Assembly (NCBI RefSeq): GCF_009760905.1
Contig: NZ_VIRW01000009.1
Span: forward strand, 1-64,000
Direction of reading: 5' to 3'
Length of the DNA: 64,000 bases
DNA from: Chitinibacter sp. GC72
GTDB taxonomy: Bacteria; Pseudomonadota; Gammaproteobacteria; Burkholderiales; Chitinibacteraceae
How positions within the stretch are numbered: the first letter of the stretch is position 1; each line of letters opens with the position of its first letter. The translations under genes and the position numbers were made by a program. This document shows positions 55,918-64,000 of this stretch, one piece after another. Under the pieces are notes generated by a model that saw only the letters and a program-made list of their open reading frames with translations, was not told the DNA's origin and did not search any database.

Positions 55918-56144
55918 GCCCGTGGAGCCGCGCCGTTCGGGAAGCGGTTGGCAAGGTTTTAAGATGCGGCTATTTGAGCGTTGCGACGCTAGTGCAACGC
56001 GAGTTTGCCGCATCGCCTTGCCAATTGCTGGACGAACGGGGTTTCGCGGCGATCGGGCGCGTTAGGGTTATCAGGGGCAAGGCAAGACTGCCCCTGATTC
56101 GTCCGGCGGGCGAAACCGCCGGTTCACCGCCTGCGCCAGCAGGC
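55918..56144 (+). ncRNA. Candidate structured RNA element, copy 1 (HEARO/omega-RNA-like?)
   Basis: The 227-base element starts GCCCGTGGAGCCGCGCCGTT. Nested stems pair 55933-55939 with 56033-56039, 55945-55956 with 56016-56027 (two G-U pairs), 55963-55970 with 56007-56014, and 55978-55984 with 55994-56000 around the loop GACGCTAGT. Three hairpins follow: 56070-56079/56089-56098, 56103-56109/56116-56122, and GCCTGC/GCAGGC at its end. The second copy has the same fold with different stem sequences. Its likeness to IscB-associated HEARO RNA is from memory. No IscB gene is in the window. Confidence 0.55.
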
Positions 56145-56218
56145 TATGCCATAGCCAAACAGCCACCACATACTCGCTCGACGCAACTTAGGGGAATTAG
56201 CGCAGACCAACGATTTAT

Positions 56219-56282
56219 GTATATACCTGCCGTAGTGTTGCTCTGAAAATTATTCCTTGATTGGCTCTAGTGGACATACCCC
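56219..56282. repeat. ~60-bp dispersed repeat, copy 2
   Basis: Runs from GTATATACCTGCCGTAGTG to GTGGACATACCCC. Just upstream (56189-56211) GGGGAATTAGCGCAGACCAA matches 58301-58320 at all but two positions. Confidence 0.55.
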
Positions 56283-56303
56283 CACTGCCAATTAGAACAA
56301 ATT

Positions 56304-56366
56304 GCCCGTGGAGCCGGGCCGTTCGGGAGGAGATTGGGCACGACTTAAGAAGTGCTTGTCTGACTG
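56304..56366 (+). ncRNA. 5' fragment of the structured element
   Basis: GCCCGTGGAGCCGGGCCGTT and the next ~40 bases follow the start of the 55918 element, then the likeness fades. The later stems are absent, so this is a decayed copy. Confidence 0.4.
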
Positions 56367-56552
56367 AGCCGATGGCGAGCGGTACATAACGCAAAAACTA
56401 ATTTTTGTTTCAAATACAACGCTTTGCAGCTGAAAAACTAATTCCTATTGTCATCCCCATAAAAGCATGACAACGTTAGCCACCCTAGCAGCACTAGGGT
56501 TTTCCCCAATAAGCATAAGGCTGACGAACCAGCCAATGGATGGAGACACACC

Positions 56553-57641
56553 ATGGAATATCCAACACCGCTAAGATTCAAACTACTCGGGCTCAGCTTA
56601 GCCACTTTACTCACATCGCACCTTGCGCAAGCAACCTGCGTTGCTCCCCCACCCTCATTAAATCTTTACCCAAATAATCTCGCCAATGACGAACATAAAT
56701 TAGGCTTTATGCCCCAACTCACGACCGCTGGCTCTGATTACAGCTGCCCTCACCCATATCTGAAACCAGATGGAACTTGGGGTTATGAGATGCGTGTAGC
56801 ATACAGAACGGCTACAGTGCTTAATAAGTCGATTGTTCATTCCTTATCCGATAGCGACATGCAAGCGATTGGTTTAGGTAATTTGCCTGCAAGCACAGCG
56901 CCACAATGGAGCAGCGACACCATCTACCAGCAAGGCAATAAGGTGCAATGGCAAGGTAGCGAGTACACCGCTCAGTGGTGGACACAAGGTGAAGTGCCAG
57001 GCTCATCAGCACAAGGAGCTTGGCTCAAAGCCAGCAATGCTGAATTAAGCGCATGGGATGCCAGCCAAATCTATCAAGCCAATGCCAAAGCGATTTACGA
57101 CAATAAAGTCTGGCAGGCGCGGTGGTGGAATCAAAACGAAATACCTGGTAGCAATGAATGGGGTGCGTGGCAAGTCACTAATGATGCCTTACCTGCCGCG
57201 GGTATGGGACGCTTTAGCGCAGCATTAGAGCTTGAAGCTCAAGGTGCGGATTGGTTCTTAAAGATCAATGTAATGCCCGCTAAACCTAATTTAGCAGCAC
57301 CATCGTATATCGAAGTACGAAAAAATGGTTTGGCGATTGGCCGCCTGACTGAATTTTCGGTGAGTGCAGTTCAATGCCAAACAGCAGACAGCAATTGCCT
57401 GCCCGGTATGTATTGGAGTGCGACAGGATCTTTGAAAGATAGCACTCCATTTACCTTGACTTACAATGGCAGCCTAAGCAATGGCGTGGGGGCGTTTTAC
57501 AGCGTATGGGCTTGTACCGCAGATAGCCAATGCAGACCAACTAAACTTACTGCGTTTGCGAATCTAAGCTCCATGTATGGTCACAATGGTTACATGACAT
57601 CAACCATACATCCGACCGAGCCATTTCCACTACGTGACTAA
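56553..57641 (+). CDS. Secreted protein with two CBM5/12 chitin-binding modules
   Basis: The 362-residue protein has a signal peptide (cleavage near AQA-TC). Two CBM5/12 modules lie at about 118-160 (IYQQGNKVQWQGSEYTAQWW) and 168-208 (IYQANAKAIYDNKVWQARWW, ending NEWGAW). The N-terminal ~110 residues and the C-terminal ~150 (GRFSAALELEAQGADW..., CRPTKLTAFANLSS) are not recognised and have no known catalytic motif. It probably binds chitin outside the cell and may hold or help other enzymes. TGGAG precedes the ATG and a terminator follows. It is flanked by repeat elements. Confidence 0.85.
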   Translation: MEYPTPLRFKLLGLSLATLLTSHLAQATCVAPPPSLNLYPNNLANDEHKLGFMPQLTTAGSDYSCPHPYLKPDGTWGYEMRVAYRTATVLNKSIVHSLSDSDMQAIGLGNLPASTAPQWSSDTIYQQGNKVQWQGSEYTAQWWTQGEVPGSSAQGAWLKASNAELSAWDASQIYQANAKAIYDNKVWQARWWNQNEIPGSNEWGAWQVTNDALPAAGMGRFSAALELEAQGADWFLKINVMPAKPNLAAPSYIEVRKNGLAIGRLTEFSVSAVQCQTADSNCLPGMYWSATGSLKDSTPFTLTYNGSLSNGVGAFYSVWACTADSQCRPTKLTAFANLSSMYGHNGYMTSTIHPTEPFPLRD

Positions 57642-57664
57642 TCCTTTCTGACTTCAGCCAACAC

Positions 57665-57696
57665 AGCCTCAATCCTGACTAGATTGAGGCTTTTTA
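57665..57696 (+). terminator. Terminator of the chitin-binding protein gene
   Basis: AGCCTCAATC pairs with GATTGAGGCT over 10 bases and five T follow. Confidence 0.92.
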
Positions 57697-57860
57697 TCGC
57701 TAACTCGATTCAAATCAAGCTCTTAATCTGCAGTTTTACAGCGCTTATAGCTCCAATTTGCGCAGCAACCGCGGCGCTAATTTATAGACCAACATCAATA
57801 CCCCCACAAAACCGCTGCGGTATAAATCGGTTAATGCCTCAATGAGCTTGTGTAACGTCG

Positions 57861-58205
57861 ATGTTCAACGCCAATTCCTTCCGCCTGCACCCACGCCGCT
57901 TTTCGTCGTGGATTGATATTAGCCACGCCAAATATGGCGGGCGGGTGCAGAAGGTGTCGGTGGCGGCGGATTTTACTTGCCCGAATCGGGATGGCACAAA
58001 AGGCCAACTGGGCTGCACTTTTTGCAATAACGCCGGCTTCACCCCGCAGTATGCGCGTGAGAACCCCAACAATATTGGCCTACAGCTCGATACAGGGCTG
58101 GAGTTTCTACGTCGCCGCTACCCGCGCACCACGCTCTGGGTCGCCTATTTTCAGGCGTATAGCAATACCCACGGCGAGATCGACCGTTTGATCGAGACCT
58201 CGTAG
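57861..58205 (+). pseudogene. Truncated radical SAM gene (YhcC/TIGR01212 family)
   Basis: The frame gives 114 residues with the family's N-terminus: SHAKYGGRVQKVSVAADFTCPNRDG as two short segments, the cluster motif GCTFCNNAGF, and TTLWVAYFQAYSNTHG. Full-length proteins have about 300 residues; here the frame breaks after EIDRLIETS. The break lies at 58205, directly before the CGATTAGCGCAGCGTAATCG repeat at 58209, so an insertion or repeat-mediated deletion probably removed the rest. Confidence 0.8.
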
Positions 58206-58207
58206 CT

Positions 58208-58277
58208 CCGATTAGCGCAGCGTAATCGGAGACTTCGCGGCGAAACATCAAATGGGCGATTACGCTATGCTAATCGC
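58208..58277. repeat. Inverted pair of CGATTAGCGCAGCGTAATCG repeats at the radical SAM break
   Basis: CGATTAGCGCAGCGTAATCG (58209-58228) and GCGATTACGCTATGCTAATCG (58256-58276) can form a long stem with a 27-base loop. The layout equals that at 901-957. Confidence 0.7.
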
Positions 58278-58330
58278 CCCTACCGTGCTCGGCGCAGCTG
58301 TAGGGGAATTGGTGCAGACCAACGACTTCA

Positions 58331-58394
58331 GGGTATACATGCCATGGTTTAACCCTAAAGATCAGCCTCAAATTGATCTGTATTAACATACCCC
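58331..58394. repeat. ~60-bp dispersed repeat, copy 3
   Basis: Runs from GGGTATACATGCCATGGTTT to ATTAACATACCCC. Confidence 0.55.
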
Positions 58395-58502
58395 GTAGGG
58401 TGCACTGAACTTAGCGAATTGCACCGAATAAATACGCTAGATATTTTCTGCTGCTGTGGTTTTGCTTTGGCGCATAAACACCCATGGTATTTAGCACGGC
58501 CT

Positions 58503-58730
58503 GCCCGTGGAGCCGCGCCGTTTGAAAAAGTTACGACGAGGTTTTAAGCCGCGTTGTGTTTGAGCCACGCGACGTTAGCGCGTGGCGAGTTGAAGCGGCG
58601 CCTCGCCGTGGCTTTTTCAAGCGGGGTTTCGCGGCGATCGGGCGCGCGAGGGTTGCAAGGGACGGAGCAAGACCCGTCCCTTGCTCGTCTGGCCGGCGAA
58701 ACGGCCGGTTCACCGCCTGCGCCAGCAGGC
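58503..58730 (+). ncRNA. Candidate structured RNA element, copy 2
   Basis: The 228-base element has the same fold as 55918-56144. Stems are 58518-58530/58612-58624 (one G-U pair), 58534-58541/58601-58608, 58548-58552/58595-58599, and GCCACGC (58564-58570)/GCGTGGC (58580-58586) around GACGTTAGC. Hairpins GCAAGGGACGG/CCGTCCCTTGC, CTGGCCG/CGGCCGG and GCCTGC/GCAGGC follow. Compared with copy 1, the innermost stem differs at three positions, each balanced by a change on the other side. The 5' flank differs from copy 1. Confidence 0.55.
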
Positions 58731-58770
58731 CATGCAATCGTTATAAATTCATGCAAACTGACGATTTTTC

Positions 58771-58831
58771 ACATACATGCCATGGTATTACTCTGGAGAT
58801 CAATTCTGCTGTTAGTTTGGTTGATATACCC
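58771..58831. repeat. ~60-bp dispersed repeat, copy 4
   Basis: Runs from ACATACATGCCATGGTATTA to TTGATATACCC. No gene is supported between here and 58955; the stretch 58851-58945 holds decayed CCGATT-type repeats. Confidence 0.55.
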
Positions 58832-58955
58832 AAACACTAAGTAGCGCCCGTAGCTCCGAAAGAGCAAAGCAAAATCGGAAGGCTTATGCCGCGTCATTTG
58901 GTATCTTGCATGCGTTATGCCTCTCTGCTCTCCGATTTCGCCAGGCGATCACGAC

Positions 58956-59393
58956 TCATCCAAATTTGATATTCGAAAAATCATCCGCCACCAGTTCTAA
59001 CTCACCCGATTCATGCGACCAGATATAAACGGCAGAAGAAAATTCATTATCTTCAATATCTGTGCGAATAAAAACAAGCTGGTCACCACAGCCATTGCCT
59101 GCGATGGCAACCGCCTGATCAGGGAAGAAACCACAGTCGCGATAAAAAGCCGTTTCTTTAATGATGTGATTGCAGCTACGCACAAGACGTTTTCGCTCCG
59201 ATGTATCTGCAATCGGATATTGCTGCCATACATCTCCAGAGACCTCGATACTGCCGCCATTTTCTTTTTGCATGGCAAGGCGGTAAGACTCTGGGAGCGC
59301 GGCGCCTAGCGCCAGCTCGGCCGCCTGGATGTATTTTTCATCTAGATTAAAAGGCTTGTTGTTGAGCCATGAAGTTGAAATCAATGTAAGCAA
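58956..59393 (-). CDS. SMI1/KNR4 (SUKH) family immunity-like protein
   Basis: The protein is about 145 residues and has the SUKH pattern: an early helix with AELALGAALPESYRLAMQKENGGSI, then FPDQAVAIAGNGCGDQLVFI and AVYIWSHESGELELVADDF. In bacteria such proteins often neutralise polymorphic toxins. No toxin gene is adjacent. The start is uncertain: only TTG codons (59393 or 59384) are available and no ribosome binding site is seen, so the gene may be an orphan that has lost its leader or be weakly expressed. Confidence 0.7.
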   Translation of the reverse strand: MLTLISTSWLNNKPFNLDEKYIQAAELALGAALPESYRLAMQKENGGSIEVSGDVWQQYPIADTSERKRLVRSCNHIIKETAFYRDCGFFPDQAVAIAGNGCGDQLVFIRTDIEDNEFSSAVYIWSHESGELELVADDFSNIKFG

Positions 59394-59395
59394 AA

Positions 59396-59427
59396 CAAAA
59401 AGGCCTTGGACGAATCCAAGGCCTTTT
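59396..59427. terminator. Terminator downstream of fimV
   Basis: AAAAAGGCCTTGG pairs with CCAAGGCCTTTTT around a 6-base loop; it works in both directions. It also separates fimV from the SUKH gene. Confidence 0.9.
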
Positions 59428-59496
59428 TACTGATGATCAATCTTGCACACGCAATCGCGCAACTTCATCACTTACGGCAAACCAAGCGCCAATGAA

Positions 59497-61746
59497 TTAA
59501 TTGCTACCGAACATCCCCAGCAATTTGTCCAGCCACTTGGAGGCGGTCAGGCGTTGCGGCATGGTGCCTTTGTAGAGCATTTCTTCAAGCTGGGCAAAAG
59601 CTTCCTTGCGCTGGCCGTTTTCGATACAGCGGGCGATTTCCTGTAAGGCCGGGTCGTCGGATTTAAAAATACCGGCTGTCGAAGTTGGTATCACCGGCTC
59701 CAGCGGCGATGGCATCGCAGGCGCCAGCGGACTTAATTCGATTTCGTCGACCGTCTCAACGGCATCAATCTGAATCTCGTCCACTTCGGTGGCGGCGATT
59801 GCATCAAGTGCGCTACCGCCCTGATATTGGGTCGTGTCATTGACGCCCGACGTATCCTGCGGAACGTCAGCGACCAGCTCAAAAGTCGGCGCTTCATACT
59901 CCACTTGGGTGGTGCTGCTATCGAGGTCAAAGTCGAACTCATGCCCGGTCTGGAGCGTAGACGGCGCGGGAGGCGACTCCAGAACTGCCACTTCATCGGG
60001 CATATCCAGCCCCGCTCCGGCGTGAAGGGCGCTGGCAAAGGCCAGATCTTCATTCTTGGCAAAGCGTGGCTCTTCTGGCAGGAGCTGAGGCTCGTTATTC
60101 AGATCAAGCGACTGGTACAAAGGATTGGCGGGGTCGATGGACAAGCCCAGCTCCTGCACATTTTTCCAAAGGGCATCGCTGGCAAACTGCAGCCGGAATG
60201 CCACCGCTTTTTCCTGAAAAGCCTCTGGCATGCCATTACGCTGGAAAATCTCGAATAATTTCATCCACAAGGCAAGGGCTGCTGGAAATTGCTGGATTTC
60301 ATGACTCAGCAAATTGACCGCCTGCGGTACTAGGCCGTGATCAAGCAGTAATTGGGCTTCTTCGGTCACATTGCCCGGAGAGACCACGTCCATGTCTTCA
60401 CTATGCCATTCTTCGTTCTGATCACGGTGAATCGGCGTGCCAATCTGCTGGGTATCGAGCCCGCCAAAGGCCACCGACTGGGCGTAGCCGGCGCTAGAAT
60501 CAAGCCGTGATTGGGTGCGCAAATACGCGGTGGATGGCGAAATCACGGTGTATAGTTCATCCGGCTCGCTATTTCGTTCCTGCCAGCGACGCCAGCCCAA
60601 ATAGAGCACCGGAATCAGCAACAGCGCCAGCAAAGGCCACAGCCAGCCCGCCAGAGCGGAATCAGCTGTTTTCGCCGTATCTTCATCCACTTGCTCATCG
60701 CTACTTTTGCTACCACCATTTCTCAGGCTGGCTAGCTGCTTTTCCAGCTCGGTCACCTGATATTTCAGCTGCAGCATCTGCGCGGCCTGATCATCCGACT
60801 CAAGCGAGAGCAGACGCTCACGCAACTGCAGCGTTTGCTCCGGGGTCAGCGTATTGGGTCTTTGCGTATCAAGATTGATTTCGGACAGACGTAATCTGAA
60901 TTCGCCCGAACCGCGTGCCAAGTTCGCACTATTGGGAGTGGATGGCTCGCTTTCCAGGCTCAAACGCGGCAGGCTTTCCAGTGGTTTAGCTGCGGGCAGA
61001 TCAAATTGCAGGGCAGGAATCAACGGCGCGGGAACCGGAGTCGCTTTTTGCTGCGGCATGGGAAGCTGGATACGCCAATCGCCATTCAAGCGCGCGTTGG
61101 TATTCTGTGGCAGATCAGGGTTCAGATCATAAATGGCTTCGATCATCGCCTGCTGGCGTGCTTTATCGCGCGGATAATAGCTGGCCGCAATCTTGGCAAC
61201 CGAATCACCTTCTTCGCTCAGCCAGCTCCCACCGAGCGCGGGTAATTTGCGCCGGATCGTGTTTTTTACAGTGGGCAGCACCGTGTCTGTAGCTTGCTGC
61301 GTTACACCCGAGCGATATTCCGGCGGATCAAGGAAAATCCGGTAGTCCCGCTGAAAAACCCGCTCGTCTTCGCCAGGGCATTTGACTTTGACGCCCAGCG
61401 TAACCAAAGGCTCGCTGGTGCTTTCTTCGCCACGGATAAGCAGACGACCGCCGCCTACTTCGTACTGATAGACCAGGCGGGCACGACGCAAAACACCGGA
61501 GGCATTTTCATCCTGGGGTGACACCAGGCGAAAGCAGTTGGCATTCAGTTCTTCGTCTTCCGCTGCAGCCACAGTAATCGAGGCATTAAAGCGCTCGCCC
61601 AAGGCCGAGCGCACGCTGATCTCGCCCAGCATGGCCGCCTGCACGGATGAAAGGGTAAGCGCAGCCATCAGCGCCACAGCAATCTGTCGCAGCAGGTAAA
61701 CAGAACTAGATTTGGCAGTCGTCAACTCGGTCAAAACAGCGCCCAT
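59497..61746 (-). CDS. fimV: FimV/TspA-like pilus-associated inner-membrane protein
   Basis: The ~749-residue protein has a signal sequence or anchor, a periplasmic N-terminal domain (AMLGEISVRSALGERFNASITV), a LysM-like peptidoglycan-binding unit (about 180-235, GDSVAKIAASYYPRDKARQQAM), a coiled coil (about 320-350), a membrane segment (about 375-395, WLWPLLALLLIPVLYL) and an acidic cytoplasmic part. The C-terminus has the conserved FimV/TPR unit (AREI-like ARCIENGQRKEAFAQLEEML). It helps assemble type IV pili and polar complexes and may influence cyclic AMP or cyclic di-GMP signals. It stands next to pilU and pilT. Confidence 0.9.
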   Translation of the reverse strand: MGAVLTELTTAKSSSVYLLRQIAVALMAALTLSSVQAAMLGEISVRSALGERFNASITVAAAEDEELNANCFRLVSPQDENASGVLRRARLVYQYEVGGGRLLIRGEESTSEPLVTLGVKVKCPGEDERVFQRDYRIFLDPPEYRSGVTQQATDTVLPTVKNTIRRKLPALGGSWLSEEGDSVAKIAASYYPRDKARQQAMIEAIYDLNPDLPQNTNARLNGDWRIQLPMPQQKATPVPAPLIPALQFDLPAAKPLESLPRLSLESEPSTPNSANLARGSGEFRLRLSEINLDTQRPNTLTPEQTLQLRERLLSLESDDQAAQMLQLKYQVTELEKQLASLRNGGSKSSDEQVDEDTAKTADSALAGWLWPLLALLLIPVLYLGWRRWQERNSEPDELYTVISPSTAYLRTQSRLDSSAGYAQSVAFGGLDTQQIGTPIHRDQNEEWHSEDMDVVSPGNVTEEAQLLLDHGLVPQAVNLLSHEIQQFPAALALWMKLFEIFQRNGMPEAFQEKAVAFRLQFASDALWKNVQELGLSIDPANPLYQSLDLNNEPQLLPEEPRFAKNEDLAFASALHAGAGLDMPDEVAVLESPPAPSTLQTGHEFDFDLDSSTTQVEYEAPTFELVADVPQDTSGVNDTTQYQGGSALDAIAATEVDEIQIDAVETVDEIELSPLAPAMPSPLEPVIPTSTAGIFKSDDPALQEIARCIENGQRKEAFAQLEEMLYKGTMPQRLTASKWLDKLLGMFGSN

Positions 61747-61749
61747 CAC

Positions 61750-62886
61750 CTAAACGATATCCAAATGGTCAAGCCCTGCCAACACATCACGCTGTTTCGC
61801 ATCCGAACCATTCAGCTTGATCTGCAGACGCAAATCATTGACCGAGTCGGCGTTTCGTAATGCATCTTCATAAGTGATCCAGCCCGCTTCAAACAAATCA
61901 AACAGGGATTGATCAAATGTCTGCATTCCCAGCTCGCGGGATTTTTTCATGATTTCTTTGATTTCGTGAACTTCACCCTTGAAGATCAGCTCGGAAATCA
62001 GGGGCGAGTTGAGCATGACTTCAACCGCAGCAACTCGGCCTTTGCCCGATGCATGCGGCACTAGACGTTGCGAAACAAAAGCTTTCAAGTTGAGCGACAA
62101 ATCCATCAGCAATTGCTGGCGGCGCTCTTCGGGGAAAAAGTTGATAATCCGGTCCAGCGCCTGATTGGACGAGTTGGCGTGCAGCGTGGCCATGCACAAG
62201 TGGCCGGTTTCGGCAAAAGCAATCGCGTAATCCATTGTTTCGCGGTCACGAATCTCACCGATCAGAATGACGTCCGGAGCTTGGCGTAGCGTGTTTTTCA
62301 GCGCAGCCATCCATGAATCGGTGTCCACACCGACTTCGCGTTGGGTAATGATCGAGTTTCTGTGCTCGTGCACATACTCGATCGGGTCTTCAATCGTAAT
62401 AATGTGATCGTATGCATTTTCATTGCGATGGCCAATCATGGCCGCTAGCGAAGTCGATTTACCCGAGCCTGTACCGCCGACAAAAATCACCAGGCCACGC
62501 TTGGTCATAGCAATGTCTTCCAGCACCGGCGGCAGATTCAACTCGTTGAGCTTGGGTATTTCGGAGTTGATCGTCCGCAGTACCATGCCAACCCGGCCTT
62601 GCTGCATAAAGGCATTCACCCGGAAGCGCCCCATCGTGCCGGGGCTGATCGCGAAATTGCATTCCTTGTTGGCTTCAAAGTCTTCCGACTGTCGGTCGTT
62701 CATAATCGCCCGCGCCAGCTCTTTGGTGTGCTGGGCGGTCAACATCTGATTCGACACCGGTGTTACACGGCCATCAATCTTCATTGCAGGCGGAAAATCC
62801 ACCGTAATAAACAAATCCGAGGCATTTTTGCTGCGCATGTGGCGCAGCAAATCGTGCATAAACTTGGCTGCTTGTTCTTTTTCCAT
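61750..62886 (-). CDS. pilU: Type IV pilus retraction ATPase PilU
   Basis: The 378-residue PilT-like ATPase has DLFITVDFPPAMKIDG, Walker A GGTGSGKSTSLAAMI, the Asp box ITIEDPIEYVHEHRNS, Walker B VILIGEIRDRETMDYAI and the His box TLHANSSNQALDRI. The Asn-rich start and the C-terminal tail mark the PilU group, which assists PilT in pilus retraction and surface behaviour. AGGTG precedes the ATG. It follows pilT after 19 bases and is likely co-transcribed. Confidence 0.93.
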   Translation of the reverse strand: MEKEQAAKFMHDLLRHMRSKNASDLFITVDFPPAMKIDGRVTPVSNQMLTAQHTKELARAIMNDRQSEDFEANKECNFAISPGTMGRFRVNAFMQQGRVGMVLRTINSEIPKLNELNLPPVLEDIAMTKRGLVIFVGGTGSGKSTSLAAMIGHRNENAYDHIITIEDPIEYVHEHRNSIITQREVGVDTDSWMAALKNTLRQAPDVILIGEIRDRETMDYAIAFAETGHLCMATLHANSSNQALDRIINFFPEERRQQLLMDLSLNLKAFVSQRLVPHASGKGRVAAVEVMLNSPLISELIFKGEVHEIKEIMKKSRELGMQTFDQSLFDLFEAGWITYEDALRNADSVNDLRLQIKLNGSDAKQRDVLAGLDHLDIV

Positions 62887-62905
62887 TTTTCACCTGCCCC
62901 AGCGA

Positions 62906-63949
62906 TTAACCTTTGAAGTTATCCGGAATGGCCGCTTTATTGCGTGCCTCTGCAACCGACACAATATTGCGCTGTACCAGATTTTGCAGACATTGATCCA
63001 GGGTTTGCATGCCATGCGCCGAACCGGTTTGAATCGACGAATACATTTGCGCCACTTTATTTTCGCGGATCAGGTTACGGATCGCCGGAATGCCGATCAT
63101 GATTTCATGCGCGGCCACGCGGCCAGTACCGTCCTTGGTTTTGAGCAGCGTTTGCGAAATAACGGCCCGCAATGATTCGGACAACATCGAGCGAACCATT
63201 TCTTTTTCAGCGGCAGGAAACACGTCGACGATACGGTCAATGGTTTTCGCCGCCGAGCTGGTATGCAAAGTACCAAATACCAAATGCCCGGTTTCTGCCG
63301 CTGTTAAAGCCAGACGAATTGTTTCCAGATCGCGCATCTCGCCGACCAGCACAATATCCGGGTCTTCACGCAAGGCCGAGCGCAAGGCGTTGGCAAATGA
63401 CAGCGTATGCGGGCCGACCTCACGCTGGTTGACCAGGCATTTCTTGGATTGGTGGACAAACTCGATCGGGTCTTCCACCGTCAGAATATGGCCGTATTCA
63501 TTATCGTTGATGAAGTTGATCATCGCCGCCAGCGTGGTTGATTTACCCGAGCCAGTCGGCCCGGTCACCAGCACCAGCCCGCGCGGATTCATCGCTATAT
63601 CCTGGAAAACTTTGGGAGCATTAAGCTCTTCCAGTGTCAGCACCTTGGACGGAATGGTCCGAAATACCGCGCCAGCACCGCGGTTTTGTACAAAGGCATT
63701 GACCCGAAAACGCGCCAGATTGGGAATTTCAAACGAAAAATCGCATTCCAGCGTGTCTTCATAAATCTTGCGCTGGCCATCGTTCATGATGTCGTACACC
63801 ATATCGTGTACGTCTTTATGATCCATAGCAGGCAGATTGATGCGGCGCACATCGCCATGAACCCGGATCATCGGTGGCAACCCTGCCGACAGGTGCAAGT
63901 CCGAGGCCTTATTCTTGACCGAAAACGCTAAGAGTTCCGAGATTTCCAT
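62906..63949 (-). CDS. pilT: Type IV pilus retraction ATPase PilT
   Basis: The 347-residue ATPase has MEISELLAFSVKNKASDLHL, Walker A GPTGSGKSTTLAAMI, ILTVEDPIEFVHQSKKC, Walker B IVLVGEMRDLETIRLAL and TLHTSSAAKTIDRI, and the C-terminal AIRNLIRENKVAQMYSSIQTG with MQTLDQCL. The AIRNLIREnK motif is typical of PilT and is needed for retraction. It forms a hexamer at the base of the pilus. Length is normal. The upstream 51 bases to the window edge show no other gene. Confidence 0.96.
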   Translation of the reverse strand: MEISELLAFSVKNKASDLHLSAGLPPMIRVHGDVRRINLPAMDHKDVHDMVYDIMNDGQRKIYEDTLECDFSFEIPNLARFRVNAFVQNRGAGAVFRTIPSKVLTLEELNAPKVFQDIAMNPRGLVLVTGPTGSGKSTTLAAMINFINDNEYGHILTVEDPIEFVHQSKKCLVNQREVGPHTLSFANALRSALREDPDIVLVGEMRDLETIRLALTAAETGHLVFGTLHTSSAAKTIDRIVDVFPAAEKEMVRSMLSESLRAVISQTLLKTKDGTGRVAAHEIMIGIPAIRNLIRENKVAQMYSSIQTGSAHGMQTLDQCLQNLVQRNIVSVAEARNKAAIPDNFKG

Positions 63950-64000
63950 TTATAATTCTTCCTCTTATTCACGAATCAGGCTTGCACTTTGCTGCCGTCG

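Noticed and set aside
55868-56065. Small reading frames inside the structured element (also 58554-58844)
   Set aside because: They run along paired hairpins and have no ribosome binding sites; the base changes between copies fit RNA pairing, not protein conservation.

Overview
The window looks like chromosomal DNA of a chitin-degrading, flavin- and haem-rich betaproteobacterium of the order Neisseriales (a Chitinibacter/Deefgea/Chitiniphilus-like relative). This is inferred from gene content: two GH18 chitinases and three proteins with CBM5/12-type chitin-binding modules, a di-haem cytochrome c5 of the Neisseria type, a paired bacterioferritin locus, FimV/TspA next to pilU and pilT, and a typical proteobacterial RFN (FMN) riboswitch before ribB. 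No similarity search was possible, so family names rest on motifs and remembered family patterns.

Layout. 0-1 kb: a truncated IS630-like transposase start and a short GT51-like membrane protein bounded by palindromic repeats. 1-10 kb: housekeeping and stress genes on mostly one strand (DUF1330, zapE, peroxiredoxin, satP, sseA, hisN), then two bacterioferritin subunits and bfd, with a small MITE-like element. 10.1-16 kb: a cupin gene, a broken secreted-protein gene and two GH18 chitinases. The 5.4 kb unit is bounded by ~274-bp direct repeats that each carry the cupin 3' end plus the ribB 3' end, so this block looks inserted between cupin and ribB. 16-22.8 kb: ribB with FMN riboswitch, the isoprenoid operon xseB-ispA-dxs, a GlmS-like paralogue without the glutaminase cysteine, cytochrome c5 and tRNA-Arg(CCG). 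23-33 kb: a complete 2-aminoethylphosphonate (AEP) locus: PhnF-type and LysR regulators, PhnW, PhnX, an FAD aminophosphonate oxidase, a PhnZ-like HD oxygenase and an ABC importer, with three matching CTAGA-centred operator palindromes.

33-45 kb: a very large secreted protein joining chitin-binding modules to a purple-acid-phosphatase-like domain, then a signalling block (SUOX-fold periplasmic protein, sensor HD-GYP, a hybrid kinase with three tandem FixL-type haem-PAS domains, and a REC-HD-GYP partner overlapping it). 45-48 kb: a bufferin (copper-trapping peptide) operon bufA1-bufB-bufC with ECF sigma and anti-sigma factors. 48-54.6 kb: a MerR/SDR pair, ssb, an MFS transporter and uvrA. 54.6-59.4 kb: a repeat-rich accessory region with a decayed toxin/immunity pair, a two-CBM chitin-binding protein, a truncated radical SAM gene, a SUKH immunity protein and several dispersed repeat families. 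59.5-64 kb: fimV, pilU, pilT.

The most interesting unexplained signal is a ~227-nt element present at 55.9 kb and 58.5 kb (fragment at 56.3 kb). Its two copies share loops but differ in stem sequence with compensatory base changes, so it behaves like a structured RNA. It may be a stand-alone HEARO/IscB omega-RNA-like element; that identification is a hypothesis from memory and needs a covariance-model search.
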